Source of the DNA: Epithemia pelagica
Lineage: Eukaryota; Bacillariophyta; Bacillariophyceae; Surirellales; Surirellaceae
NCBI GenBank assembly: GCA_946965045.2
Contig: OX337239.1
Coordinates: 1,364,001 to 1,428,000 of the forward strand
Reading direction: 5' to 3'
Length of the DNA: 64,000 bases
This document shows positions 10,826 to 22,857 of the stretch, in pieces. The notes beneath the pieces were generated by a model that saw only the letters and a program-made list of their open reading frames with translations, ran no database searches and was not told the origin of the DNA. Position numbers and translations under genes: made by a program. Numbering within the stretch: position 1 is the stretch's first letter; the number at the start of each line of letters is the position of its first letter.

Positions 10826-11695
10826 TTACTGCGTATTTTGCTCTGGATGAATACGTTTCCACAAGGCCAAGCCACCACCTCCTCCACGTGCGGTCGCAAT
10901 GCGATCATCGGCCGAAATCCAGTTGAAAAAAGCAGACTTGTCTTGCTTGGCAGAGGCATTGCTGCCCAATCCAGACGAATTGCCCAAGTTGGCCGCTTCC
11001 CCCTTTTTCAAATTAATCGGAACAAAGCCATTGAACAATTGCAATTGATCAAAATCGAAATTGACCCGTCGTTTCTTTTGGTCGAATTCGTAGTCTCCCA
11101 GAAATTTGAGTACACAGAAATCACCTACATAAATGCCATTTTCAATCTTGCGACTGTCATTGTCAAACGACTGAATCGCCTTGAGAGGAAAGTAATTGAT
11201 GCGTCCGGTACGGGCCTGCGTTTTGGCGGTGCCTGTCGTAAAGATCAATCGCCAATCACCCGTCAATTGCTCTTGAAGACGCTCCGTAATCGTGGAGTCC
11301 AATTGAGCGGCCTTGCGCATGTCTCGTTCCAAGGATTGCAAGGCTTCAAAGACGGCATCGGAATCTTGTGTCTTGGTTTCGGCAGCCACATACAAAAGCT
11401 GCAAGGATTCTTGCAACCGTCCTTCCAACACGGCCTTTTCGTCCTCCACACTAGATTTTTTGGACGAGAGGAACCATGCCCTGTTGGTTCTCGTTGATTG
11501 GGTTTGCGTGGTTGCTTTTCTCAGCAATGAAGACGACGAACTTAACGTAGACCTCCTGCCTCCGGATGGGAGAACGGAAAAGGCCTGGACTTGATGGTGA
11601 ATATTGGTAAAGCACGCCTGTAAAAGAACCACCAAGAAGAGCCACGACCAGGGATATCGTCGTTGGAGTGATTGCAATTGCTGTATTTCATTCAT
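10826..11695 (-). CDS. Plastid lipid-associated protein / fibrillin (PAP) family
   Basis: Single-exon ORF of 289 residues starting at 11695. The N-terminus has a hydrophobic signal (WSWLFLVVLLQACF) and VQA|FSVLP, an ASAFAP-like site for import to a complex plastid, then a Ser/Thr/Arg-rich transit part. The core carries the PAP/fibrillin features: a leading helix (LQESLQLLYVAAET), LTGDWRLIFTTGT, then INYFPLKAIQSFD and the beta-rich middle ending in a C-terminal alignment block LALWKRI. Fibrillins sit on plastoglobules, thylakoids and lipid droplets and bind or move hydrophobic molecules; the specific ligand is unknown. The length is normal for a small algal fibrillin and nothing is broken. Confidence 0.85.
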   Translation of the reverse strand: MNEIQQLQSLQRRYPWSWLFLVVLLQACFTNIHHQVQAFSVLPSGGRRSTLSSSSSLLRKATTQTQSTRTNRAWFLSSKKSSVEDEKAVLEGRLQESLQLLYVAAETKTQDSDAVFEALQSLERDMRKAAQLDSTITERLQEQLTGDWRLIFTTGTAKTQARTGRINYFPLKAIQSFDNDSRKIENGIYVGDFCVLKFLGDYEFDQKKRRVNFDFDQLQLFNGFVPINLKKGEAANLGNSSGLGSNASAKQDKSAFFNWISADDRIATARGGGGGLALWKRIHPEQNTQ

Positions 11696-12280
11696 GGCGT
11701 CGTATTCGTATCCTGTTGAGTTCAGTAGTCCCTTTTCGTCGAGGAATGTACGTCCATGGACACAACGAGAAGTGTTTGCTGTCGTCGGTCGTCGTCGTCG
11801 GTCGTCGTGTATCTTGCGTATCTTTGTGTGTGCAATCTCTCACTCTCATGGGACTCACCAGTCCCAGGAGAGGTCGGCTAGCTACGGTAGCTACCGGGAC
11901 CCCACCACTACGAGTCCGTGAAAGCATACTGGAAAGAGGATGTTGTTGAGTACTCCTAGGAGTAGATGAGTGCCAGACGATTTTCTCGGTCTAGTTCATT
12001 GCTCCTCCGTCACGCCTTTACCTCTTTCCTGTTTCTGAGACTATGATCACCCTATCATTCTTCCCAATGTCCACCAACCAACCAACCGACCGACCCTAAC
12101 TAGAAAACGAAGTCCACTGGTTTTGCGGACCACATGTCACATGCCTACTCGTAGAATGAAATGGATGCGCAGTAAGATGGTATTTCAGGGTATTGATTAT
12201 TTATTTTTCGTATATCATTGGTGTGTCTTTCGATAAGTTTTGAAAGTCAACAATTTCCTTCGGCTAAGGACTAGGATTCT
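11696..12280. other. Intergenic upstream of fibrillin
   Basis: No gene. Contains the palindrome TACTCCTAGGAGTA at 11951-11964 and a short GC/CGT-rich repeat near 11785-11810. Confidence 0.45.
11951..11964. repeat. Intergenic palindrome TACTCCTAGGAGTA
   Basis: Perfect 14-bp palindrome, repeated exactly at 21892-21905 and with one or two changes at 15938, 16596, 35475 and 49468, always outside coding sequence. Function unknown. Confidence 0.6.
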
Positions 12281-15241
12281 TTAGAGTGTATTCTCGGATC
12301 CTCCTCGCTTTTGCAGTCCACGAGGAAAGTATCGACGACGTGATTCCGGGTTGCTGGAACAAATGCCATTTGAGGGACGACGCGACGGTCGTTCTGTAGG
12401 ATTGGATGTCTCGGAAATCTCGCTTGTCGGTCGGGTTGTAGGAGTCAACGAGTTAAACGGGGCTGATGGAAGACCAGTCGAGCCGTTCGTCGTCGGTGTG
12501 GCGGTGACAGCAACTAAGGGGGGTTGAGTTGGGGCGCTACTGGGTCCGTTGGTTGGTCGAGTAGTCTGTGTTTCGGTAGGATGAGAGGAAGGAATGGAAG
12601 ACGGACGGGATGAGGGAAGGTACGAAGGATTGAACGAAGGCTTCGATGTGGGATTCGAAGAGGGAAATGGGGTGCTGGGAGAAAGAGTGGGATTTGTTGT
12701 GCTCGGTGTACCGGTGGGAGCAAATGAAGGGGATCTCGTTGGAACTTCGGTTGGTAATCCAGTGGGAATTCCCGTGGGTTTGCTAGTGGGCCTGTCACTG
12801 GGCTTGTCGGTGGGCCTGTCACTGGGCTTGTCGGTGGGCCTGTCACTGGGCTTGTCGGTGGGTGTGCTGGTGGGTTGGACGGTTGGATTGCTCGTAGGCT
12901 GGAACGTGGGTTGGTCGGTGGGCTTGTCCGTAGGTGCGATAGTAGGCTTATCAGAAGGCTGGTTGGTAGGGTTGTCCGTGCGATCGAAAGGAGTCACGGA
13001 CGTGGGAGGGGCGGTCGGCTCGTCCGTGGGTCTGTTGGATGGCTTCTTACTGGGTTGGAAAGAGGGATTGTCGGTAGGCTGGTAAGTGGGTTGGTCGGAG
13101 GGGTTACCAGTCGGTTTACTCGTTGGCTGAACAGTCGGCAGGTCTGTGGGCTGGCTGGTAGGTTTGTCAGCAGGCTTGACAGTCGGCCGATAAGTAGGGT
13201 TGTTAGTTGGTCTGTCCGAGGGACTGAAGGTCCGATGGTTAGAGGGACTGAAGGTCGGATGGTTAGTGGGCCTTTCACTTGGCTTGCCAGTGGGTCGACT
13301 TGTGGGGTCGTTGGTAGGGTGATTAGTCGGCCTTTCAGAGGGTTGATCCGAAGGTTTGCCAGTGGGCTTGCGGGTAGGATCACTAGATGGTAGATCAGTG
13401 GGCTTATCACTAGGCTTTTCGGTTGGCTGCTCCGTCGGACTGTTCGAAGGTCTGTCGGAGGGATGGTCAGAGGGCTCGTTGGTAAGCCTGTCTGATGGTT
13501 CGCTTGTGGGTGCTTCGGTAGGCGCGTCACTGGGTGGTTCCGGTTCCAAAATTGTCGGTGTATCCGTCGGCGATAAAGTTGTGGGACTGCTGCTGGGTGG
13601 AAACGTATATTCTTCAACACATGATGCAAAGGGTTGCGAGAGGGTGTTGGTAATGACTTCAACAGTATCCGGAAGAAAGGATTGATCCTCTCTTCGAATA
13701 CTGGCAAACATAAGATCCAAGGGATTGCTAGAATGACGAGCGCCCAAATTATGACCAATTTCATGACCCAGCAATTTGGCATTTCCGGTCAAGTCCAATT
13801 CCATCCGGTCGACTGTCGTACTAAGTCCATCAATGCAAATTGAACCAACATATGCACATCCAATAGCGTTGGCAAATGAAATATTGGTTGGTACATGGCC
13901 ATGAAACAAGTGTGAATTATCGACAAGGTCCGACAATTCGGCCCGCTCGTCTGTCATGTAGTTTCGAAAGTTTCTCAACAAGTCGGAGCATCTCGGACCA
14001 TTCATGTCGGCAAATGGATCAACCGCGGGATCGCAATAGACTTCTAGTTGCCGCAAAACTAAAGTCAGACAAAGAGGTTGAAAGTAAACCATGCTTGTTT
14101 CTTCCACAATGGCCATTGCGGCACTGGTTGCGGCCGCCACCTTTTCTTCATAATCAGTTATAATGTTGTTTGTATTGGAGGTGGCTACCGTTTCACAATA
14201 CAGAGAATCGGTCAAAACAGCGATTTCAATGGCTCGGAATCCATCGCTGCATATGGGTGATTCATTGTCTTGTTCTTGAAGATAGCGAGGATGGTTGGAT
14301 CTTGCTGATGCTTTCGGGGTTTCCTTGTAGCTGGCATGAAAGGTAAAGTTCGTCTTTTGCGTTGGGCGAAACAAAGGAATGAACCGCTTTTCTCGTGCTG
14401 TAGGTTCTTCCTCTTGTTCATGGTCTTTGGCATTCGTTCTTCTCTGGTTGTTGTCGTGACCATCGTGAGGAATACCACCATAGTCATAAAGGAGTCCTTC
14501 AAAGTAGTCTGGGTCGAATTGTGGCTCAGAAATGCAAGCAAACACTTTTTCCGGAACGAGGGGATAGCATAGTTTTTCCGTTCGTCGGGTAGTTGCACCA
14601 GTGTTCAAGTTCCTCGGTCCTGCACCATTGGACTGGACGGTAGCATGTTCCACAACCATGACAACTTTTTGCAAAATTTGAGTTTGTTGTGCAGTCTGAT
14701 GAATCACACACATTAGATTGGGATCGTCCCGACCGCGGGCAATGCCGACCGTCAATTCTCGGCGTTCCCCATCCACACTATAGTAGGTGTCTTAGTCAAC
14801 ACTGGTAGCGGGCCATGTATCTTCTGGCTTGCACGATGTCCATTGATTTGGTTCCAATTCAATTTCCAGTCCATCCACAGCATGAAGTTCCAATTCGTCT
14901 AGGGCTGTCACAGTTTCAGCGGAAAGCAAGACCCCGGGATGTTCTTTGCGAAAGGCCTCTAGGTCGCGAAATGTCACTTGTTGGACCAACAAATCACGAG
15001 GCCGATGGTTCCTGTTGTTGCGCGCCGGAGAATTCATATCCCACGCGTCCACTGCCCGAAAAGGACTGGGAGGAGGTGCATCCTTGTCGTAGTCAAACCA
15101 ACTCTTAACACTGTAAAGCCAATAAACATAGACGAAGAGCATGAAATGGTAAGAACGGCGGTTGGAGGGTGTTGTATAGAGAAAGCCCATTGTCGTTTGC
15201 GGTAAGGAGGACTTTCTTGTTGAGCATGAAGAGAAAGACAA
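12281..15241 (-). CDS. Metzincin-type metalloprotease with long PT-repeat stalk
   Basis: N-terminus from 15241 has a hydrophobic anchor or signal (FMLFVYVYWLYSV) and a propeptide-like part (FRDLEAFRKEHPGVLLSAET...LELHAVDGLEIEL). One in-frame TAA (14792-14794) lies inside a 57-bp stretch bounded by GTGCAA and CTATAG with a branch-like CTAAG; splicing it restores the reading ...TS|VDGERREL. The catalytic region near 13733-13766 has HEIGHNLGARHS, the zinc-binding HExxHxxGxxH, and LDLMFAS after it as a Met-turn, so a metzincin of the M12-like kind. From about 13600 to 12480 the protein is a run of (S/T/K)P-(S/T)-(D/N)xPT units, probably an O-glycosylated cell-surface stalk. The tail is basic. Secreted or surface-anchored proteolysis is the likely role; the substrate is unknown. 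Confidence 0.8.
12780..12866 (-). repeat. Near-perfect 24-bp tandem repeats in the PT stalk
   Basis: About three almost identical 24-bp units encode repeated DKPSDRPT. Their nucleotide identity, unlike the degenerate units elsewhere in the stalk, suggests recent unit expansion. Confidence 0.7.
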
Positions 15242-17193
15242 TTATGAGAAAAACAATGGAATATTTGAAAGTGCCGAGCGCCACTCGATCCTGCTCCCCT
15301 GGTGTACTGGTTTATCTTTCTCATCATCGATCTTGTTGTTGCTGTCTTGCTTCATTCTTGTAAGTATCACTTTTACGAGTAGCAATGTGTATTGCATTTT
15401 TGACGTGAACACCGTAGTTGGAGTGCCTCTAAATAAATTCCTGATGTATTTTTCCTTTCTTGTTTTTGGTTCGTGCCATGGCACATACATGCAAGTTTCC
15501 GGATCGTCCTGGATATCTCATCGTCATACGCCTCTAAACATAAAAATGGGAATGATTATTAGTGCCTCTTCCAATTCTGCTGTTTGCATGGTTGCGTATT
15601 ACCGCTTGGTGGAGGCGGTTGTCCGGGTAGATGTGTGAGAAAAAAGAGCTTTCTTCTCTCTTCTCTCTTGTTGCTTGTGGTTGGGAGGCGGTGATCATAC
15701 CTCCCCCCAAGAAAGAATCCTGTTGAACGCAAAAAGAATTGCCACCAACAACAAATTTTTGGGTAATGGTTGGACTTGGGGGAAAGGGCTATATTATACC
15801 TAGTAGAGCTATGAGTATGAGCCACGAGCCACGAGTATGGCTACTCGTACTGATTACTGGTTGCTCGTTCAATTTGATTTTGCTCGTAAGAGTACTAGTA
15901 TTGGTTGGTAGCCAACTCCAACAACTACGAGAGTCGATACTCGTAGGAGTACCTCGCACACGAAGAAACCGATGACCGATGGGCCAACTTCATCGAGTTC
16001 CTCTGGCCCACCCTCACGAACTCGGTCATTCGGTCCCTTGTCCTCCACCAAAAAACAAGTCTCCAGGTTAACGCAAGAAGGTACCTTTCCCTCTTTGTTG
16101 GATACATCTACTCGCATGAATATCAAGATTTATGCCCCGCAAGATTGACAATATCAATCAAATCGTAAATCATCATGGAGCTTCTCATTCTTTTGCCTCG
16201 CCACTCGCCACTCGCCACCTTTAAATTTGTCGGTGACCGGATTCGTCCAAAGGTTTCTCAAGAGCTTGAATCTCATCCGGTCTTGTTCTTGTAGCCAGTG
16301 AGAGAGGAAATGGTTAAGTATGGCGGCCCAGATCCAATTTTCGACTGGGATATCCATATTCCGTTCCTTGATTCATCAATCTGCCCTTGCTTCGAAGACT
16401 TTCCTCACCATCGAGAATCTTTCTCTAGAGACAAGGATTCAGAGCATCTCACCAAACATTTCGAAAACAGAGACAAAGCCGCTATTGTTCGAGCAAAGCA
16501 TGTAGTCATTGATAATCGGACATGCTTTCAATTCAAGAACTTGTTCTATGGTGGTTAGGGTCGCTAGCCAGAGCTGGAGCCGGGACCTACTACTTCTACT
16601 AGGAGTAGCTAGCTAGAGGAGTGATAGGGAGGTAGTTTTGGGTCATGGTTCATATCTATCACGCGCCGACATTGCGATTTGCGAACCTGTGTTTGTACTG
16701 ATGGAACTTATACAAAAGCCATGACACCTCACAATAGTTCAGATAGTATGAAAGGGAAGCAGTTGAATACGAACAGGATGTAATCAATGGTCCGACGTAG
16801 AATATGTACGATGTTCTACGTAGTAGATCGTGTATGGAGTATGGAGCGGGACGAGGGAGCACAACTCTTTCTGCCTTGGGCGCGAGCGTTGCGCAAAAAT
16901 ACTCAAGAACCACGGAAAAGGAGCACACATGCCGCCACTGCCATAACGCATGAAAGGTAAGCGAACGCAAGTCGATGTTCCTCCTTCCCCCGAACGCAAC
17001 TCCATCCTCCAACAAAATGTCGAAACTTTCAGATTCTCCAACACACCATGTCGTCGTCGTCGTTGCAGTTGTTGATGTTCTCATCCTCTTTGTCATTCTT
17101 TTTCTTCTTTTTGGGATCTCGAAGTTCACGAAGCGGAATTCTTGATTCGTATCGATTGAAGCGTTGGGGGTCATTCGTCTGCTTCCAGTCATC
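15242..17193. other. Long intergenic region between divergent genes
   Basis: About 1.95 kb without a supported gene. A region at 15800-15960 is packed with short direct and inverted repeats built on CGAGTA/TACTCG. TACTCGTAGGAGTA-like palindromes occur at 15938 and 16596. The 86-codon plus-strand ORF at 16298 and the antisense ORF at 16659-17366 show no family features. Confidence 0.45.
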
Positions 17194-19923
17194 ATGGCAG
17201 CAGGCAAAGAAGAATCTGAACAAACGTCTACCACGGGTGATGATAATATTGCTGATGCGGTAGACAAGGACAACAAAAAGGTCTTGGAAAATAAGGATGA
17301 CACGGACCCAAACGTTGTAGCCAAAAAGGAAGCTAAGGTAGCGGATGATGGCCCAACGAGTTCCACAAATAGGATGGATGAGGAACCAAGCGCAACAAAA
17401 CCAAAACCAGCATCGCTGGAAGAGTCACAATCTCAGGACAACGACAATGGCAACGGCAAGGAAGATTCAAGTTCGAGTGGTGACCCAGCTGGAAAGACTG
17501 AAAGCACGCTCAAGGAAGAAGACACCCAGGTCGATGATGACGGTGACAAATCGAGAGTAACAAATAGTGATATTGAAAACCAGAACGATGCGGAGCATGG
17601 CAAGGATGCACCGTCAGCTACTGGCCAAGACGAAAGCGAGAACCTCCTAGATATATCGGGAAGAAAGGAAGCCAGTCAGGAAGAATGCAAGGAACAAGAT
17701 GAAGATCGGGAAGAGCGCAAAGTCGACGCCAGGCAAGAAGAAACGGGCGAGGAAGTTCGTTCTACCGATACTATGGATGACAAGAAGGAAAGAAGTGACA
17801 AGGAGACTAAAATTGGGGATCCATCGACCTCTTCTGGTGGTGCGAATGCCTCCGCTACCGCCTCGTACGTTACGGTTCCATCAGGCCCTTACCCGTACCA
17901 GATCCATTGGGGCCCACCGCCACCACCATCAAGTACTCATGTTCCACATGGCGAAGGAGCAGCTATGAGTTTAGTGTCCAGCCCTATGAGACCACCAAGC
18001 ACGAATCCGACTGGGAAGAAGAATGAAAATCAAGACTCTCCAAAGAAGAACGACAAAGAACCTATGAATACTGCCGAAGAGAGTTCTTCACATCCTTCCA
18101 TGCCAAATTCCTCTCCCAGCACTTCGGCTGTCCCGACGCAGCACTCTCACGGTCCACCCCCACCATCATATGCCTATCCACCTCCCTACCCACCGTATTA
18201 TTATCCACCTGCTCCGGGCAGTGGACCACCACCTCCTGTTGGATCGTATCCTTATCCACCTCCCTATTATCCTCCAGCAATGCCCCCTTCGTACATCCCT
18301 CCCCATGGAAATTCCGGTGGATATTACCCTTCCATGGGACGAGGACCATCTACTACAACAACGACTTTGACTTCTTTGTCTCCCAAGGGCACAAGTGGCC
18401 CCGCACCAGGCAACTCGTCTTCTGGTCCTGGCACCAGTAATGCTAGCGCTCCTTCCGAGTTGCTGCAACATCCACTCTACAGTCCCACTCCTCAGTCGCC
18501 GTTGCCACCAGGACCACCGTATCACCCTTCTTCCTATCCCTATGCACCACCGCCGTATCATCCGGCCTACGCACCGCCACCACCATATATGCCCAGTTTC
18601 CCCGATGTCCCCAAGAAGCAGCACGGAGATGCGCCCGACAAAGCTACCGACACACAAGTACCGACAACGTCACCCATGCTAGCATCAGGGCGATTGTCAC
18701 CCTCTGGAAATCAAGAGTACGATCAGGACAAAAATCACAACCGCGACGTGGATAACATGGAATCAGACGAACGGACTAGTACCAGCACTCACATTCGGAC
18801 CTACCTAAAAGCAGCTCCTACCACAAACAAAGAGTACGTGACATGCGGCCATAGAGAACTTTGGTGGATTGATGTTTGACATTTCAGTTTGAATCGTCCC
18901 TCTTGTTTCTCATTTGCATTGCATTTTTGTGCCTTCAACAGGATTTTGCATCGCCGACAACGCAAGAATTCACAGAGCCGAATGCGTGCACACAAGCATA
19001 AGGAACGCATAGAACGCACCATGGCAAAACCAGTGGAAGAACGCACAGAAGAAGAACAAAAGGAGTTGGACCTGTACGAGCAGCGACGCAGTCACAAGAA
19101 TCAACGGAGTAGATCTCGTTCGTCGGAGAAAAAAGAAACAATTGATCAAATCTTGGCGAAACCGGAATCCCAACGAACAAAGTTGGAAATGGCCTTTTTG
19201 GAGCAGTCCTTGGCGGCAAAGAAACGGAAGAATGAAGGCGATCGCTTGCGTCGGGAAAGACTCAAGCTATTGGGTTTGAAAAAGTATGGCATTGATGGCT
19301 CGTCCTTGAACAACAACAGCAGTAATAAGAAACCTCGAGTAACTGCAAGAGGACCTCTTCCACCGGAATTGATGGGTCTTGTCACGGAAAACAAGAATCC
19401 ACAGACCAACGAAGATTCCGTCTCTCCGTACCCAGCACCGTATTCCGAGTCCCATTGCGACCATCACAGCCCCCATGTGTCCCCTCACTCCTACTCTGCG
19501 TATTATCCTCCTCCACCATATGGGGGTTACCATGGAGGTCCATCATCCACTTCCGTTCCAGTTCCACCTTGGGCACCACCGTCTTATTCATACCGCCACC
19601 CAATATTTCCGACTAGTCCTCCACCTACCGGAACCCATGACTTCTCGGTCAGTTCCCGCCGCCCACCCACCGGTGGTGATTTGCAGGATCAGCCGAGCAC
19701 CGAGAGAAGCACGGAGGATGACGACGCAATGCCGGAGGTGACCTCAGACGAGGCAAGTCCCCTAAATAGAACCGAACGGGAGAAAACGACAGCCTCCGAT
19801 TTTGCACCAACCGCAAGAAAAGATGCCGATAGTGCAGATCATAACCACGTAGGGCAGGGGAGCGCCGTTGCAGAGACCCCGAGTCATGAAAATATGCATC
19901 CAACTGACTCTATGGCAGTATAA
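17194..19923 (+). CDS. Low-complexity protein with basic, bZIP-like repeated tail
   Basis: Two exons, 17194-18833 and 18942-19923, joined by a 108-bp intron (GTACGT ... TTCAACAG) that keeps frame (K-E|I-L-H), about 873 residues. Residues 1-220 are acidic and charged. About 230-480 is rich in Pro, Tyr and Ser (YPPPYPPYYYPP-like). Exon 2 opens with a basic block RRQRKNSQSRMRAHKHKERI that resembles the basic region of bZIP factors. Two tandem copies of a unit follow: KERIERTMAKPVEERT and KKETIDQILAKPESQRT, each followed by a helical stretch. The rest is again Pro/Ser/His-rich. No signal peptide. A nuclear transcription- or RNA-associated role is inference; I do not recognise the family. The start at 17194 is the first ATG of the open frame. 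Confidence 0.7.
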
Positions 19924-20346
19924 GGGGATACTGCGAGGGGGAATAAGTTCATTGGACTCCATTTTTTCGCAGGGATGTTGACCGGTCACGGTTCACGGAA
20001 AAGCTGAACTTTAAACAAGTGCTCAGCTCATGGTAAATTCAAATACCAGGGACTGCAACGTGACTTTATGATTTGACATGACCTGATGCGTCAACATAGT
20101 GGGGGATATTCGTAAGCCAGCCTAAAATGGGTTTGGGTTGTCTAATCTGAAAGTGACCACCATTCTCTATCGTATCATCTTCTCCATCGACAATTAGACA
20201 GGATTTACATTTGTCGTTTGCGAGTGCTCGTTGCGTATATTGATGGTTGGAAGGAGGACAACAATAAGATGCTACTCAAACGGTGTCTTGTGCTCGTCGT
20301 CAGGGGACAACCTTCATGTTCATGGTGGGCAAATAGGCTGTGCTAA
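19924..20346. other. Intergenic
   Basis: No gene or repeat recognised between the 3' end of the preceding gene and the doubtful minus-strand ORF. Confidence 0.4.
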
Positions 20347-21139
20347 TTAAAAGCGTATAGGAGAGCTTATCGGTTTTGTAGGATCCACGGCGAGGAAAAA
20401 TTCCCACTGAACGACGAGATTGACTAGGTAGTAAGGCGGCCAATTCCAAATTGGCGCCCCGACTTGCGAAAAGGGACCATTGAGGAAGGCATGATTGACA
20501 ATATTCGCCCGTGTTCCCCAGCGAGCTGGAATGGCTTGGGGAAAAATTGTTGTGGGGACCAAATTCCCAAACATCTTGTTCGTTTTGGCCATGGTAGCTG
20601 CTTGACAATGGCCAGGATAGTTGCAACTATCGTTCGCTACTCGTCGGACTTTATTAATGGGATTGGACAAATGTTCAGACGCGTTTCCAGTCAGGTCCAT
20701 CTCGTGCAGAAAAGTGTTGGGTCACGGAAGTTTGATGTTGCAAAAAACGGGCAAAGCCAAAACTGGATTCAGCCGCGCCACTGGGATGGGAGACTCCTGT
20801 ACTCGGCACAATCATAGTCTTGGCGTCTTTCACCTTGCAAAGATACAACTTAAACATCTGGTCGAATACGGAAAATAAAACCTCATTGAAGCCGATGGTA
20901 TAATCGTCAAGGCCAACACTGGTCAGACTCGACCGTAGGAACACAACAACAAGGCCACCGATGCCGATTGCTGTCGCAAAGAAAATCGGCTTAACCTTCT
21001 TTGTCTCCAGAAGTGTTTTTCGCTTCGTGATGTCGTCAAAGTCTCCGTCAGAAAGCAATCCACAGGGTTTCACATCGAACGTCATGAGTATGTGCTCAGC
21101 ATCTGTTGAAGCACCGATCGCGGTAACTTGACGTTTCAC
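20347..21139 (-). CDS. Doubtful hypothetical membrane protein, frame shifted internally
   Basis: Two minus-strand open stretches overlap: 21139-20675 (154 codons, ATG start, with a hydrophobic helix PIFFATAIGIGGLVVVFLRS) and 20700-20347 (117 codons, rich in Trp, Pro and Asn). Their frames differ by one base around 20700-20760 and I found no GT-AG pair that joins them. Either the gene has an indel or one half is chance. I recognise no domain. Confidence 0.3.
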
Positions 21140-21400
21140 GGGTGGGAGCTGGGAGAGACCCTTCTCGAGGGTAGGCTGATAGACAGCGGAACGATTGTAT
21201 TTGGACTTTGGACATTAAGTCCATCGATTTTTGAGGTCTCCCGTTACAACGGATGTAGCTTCTCAAGAAAATTTGATCCCGTCGTCCGTCGACATTGGCC
21301 GACAGACAGACGACAGACGTGTGACGATTGCGTGGGTTCCGTGGGGGGCGTCGTGTGAATAATGAGACGACTCGAAAAAGAAAAGCTAAGTTCACCTACC

Positions 21401-21838
21401 TACCGTAATTTTCGGTGTTTTGTACCCCTCGCATTCCCGTACCCCCCACCCCCTCCGATGTACATGTCCCCATAACTTTTTATCTGCAGGCTTTTTCCTG
21501 GTGATAGGGTTACCCCCACATTCCTCACGTTCCGAGCTTTCTATCACACTGCCTGACATTCCATGGGAGTGAATCAAAGAGGAGAAACAAGAGATACAGC
21601 ATGATGGGTATTATGCTTAGGGCTAAGGCTACGCGTTGAAGCACGGTCTTTCCCCTAACTGGAATAGTGCGACCAACTCTTCTCTACTACTCCGATGTTG
21701 AAGTTGACTATTACTATGAAGTTAATTGTACCTTGCATATGGAATCAAAAAAAAAATAGTAAAAAATCTCTTGGTCCTGTACCCCCCTCACTGATCCATG
21801 CACATTCCGGGGGTACAGGAATCCGAAAATTACGGTAG
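21401..21838. mobile_element. MITE with CCGTAATTTTCGG terminal inverted repeats
   Basis: TACCGTAATTTTCGG at 21401 is matched by its inverse CCGAAAATTACGGTA ending at 21837. Similarity continues inward for about 29 bp (to ...GTACCCC). The TA at each outer edge would suit a TA target duplication as in Tc1/mariner-type elements. Inside, GTACCCC-like words recur near both ends. No coding capacity. Confidence 0.65.
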
Positions 21839-22722
21839 TTGAGGGTAGGAGGTAGACGGAGTCAAGTTGTTAATCCAAAGTGGATGTAGAGTACTCCTAG
21901 GAGTAAAAAATAAAAAATAATGAAAATGAGAGTACGTAAGACGACGCGAACCCGGCGAAAAGAAGCTTCGATAGATTCGATCGGGCAAGACTGGCTCGGG
22001 TCCATGGCTTTGTGAGATCTGATCACATGAGACCAAAAGTCGTTGCTTTTGGCTCTCCTCCTCTGATGCCCTCTGATTTGGCGGAGGCAATCGTCGCCAT
22101 CTATAAGTATACAAGTAACTTGCATCTCATAGGAAGGAAATAATATTATGGTAGAAGGAGGATGGGCTATGGACTATGGGCTTATCCAGTTCTTCTTCTT
22201 TTTCACGGAGGGATCGAATAACAACATGGATACAAAAAAGAGACGCTGTATTGCCCATTATTATTTGAATCACCAGTGTCGCTTTCGTTTCCGAATCGAA
22301 TGAGTTTGTTTTTCTTTTCAGCAGTCAGCGACCAAGAGTGGTCGTGAACCCGACCAACCAAGCCTTTATCATTTATCAGAGTTCTCCAACGAACACCGAA
22401 AAGGGCGAGGTACTTTCGGTTGGATGTTGGATGCCGTCGCTGTTGCTGAGTATAGTGGGGACTAGAGATTCTTCGAATTCGCGTCTGGATACTGGATGCA
22501 CTGCTTTCGATGATCTAGGTAGCCGGTATTGGAGAGGAGGGCAAGCACGGACGAGGTTTGGATGGTTCTGATCCTTTATTCGTAGATCCTCTACAGGCCA
22601 TTGAATAACAAGGAAATATGAAGCGAAAGAGATGGCAAGATCAAACTCGGAACCAAAACTTCCGATCTTCGTACATGAATTTGTGAGACGTGATTATGGG
22701 ATTGGCTTTTGTGGAAGGAATG
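21839..22722. other. Intergenic, left flank of the copia insertion
   Basis: No supported gene. Holds an exact TACTCCTAGGAGTA palindrome at 21892-21905. The last bases before the LTR, GAATG, match those after the 3' LTR. Confidence 0.45.
21892..21905. repeat. Intergenic palindrome TACTCCTAGGAGTA, second exact copy
   Basis: Identical to 11951-11964. It lies just outside the CCGTAATTTTCGG MITE, so it is not part of that element. Confidence 0.6.
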
Positions 22723-22844
22723 CAAGAAATGGTCGCGGTATTGTCGCGAGAATGGGCGAGATTTTAGCGAGACATAGTCCTCTAGGTTAGAGGCTCCTAA
22801 TAGTCACTCTTTTGATTTTGAGACACTATCATGACCGTAATTTG
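22723..22844 (+). repeat. 5' LTR
   Basis: Identical to 28894-29015. Begins CAAGAAATGG and ends near CCGTAATTT; it lacks the usual TG...CA ends. The exact right edge is uncertain by one base because a G is shared with the flank or target duplication. Confidence 0.85.
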
Positions 22845-22857
22845 GTTTATCAGACCC
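22843..22857 (+). other. Putative primer-binding site
   Basis: TGGTTTATCAGACCC directly after the 5' LTR resembles the copia primer-binding site TGGTATCAGAGC, complementary to part of initiator Met tRNA. Confidence 0.5.

Noticed and set aside
12594-13393. Long plus-strand ORFs rich in GLSVGLS- or VGLSLG-like repeats
   Set aside because: They are exact antisense shadows of the PT repeats in the metalloprotease.
14777-14833. In-frame TAA in the metalloprotease taken as a pseudogene mark
   Set aside because: A 57-bp GT-AG stretch with a CTAAG branch-like site removes it and keeps frame, so an intron is the simpler reading.
16659-17366. 235-codon minus-strand ORF
   Set aside because: It overlaps the start of the plus-strand gene at 17194 in antisense and shows no domain; its Ser/Thr runs mirror the coding strand.
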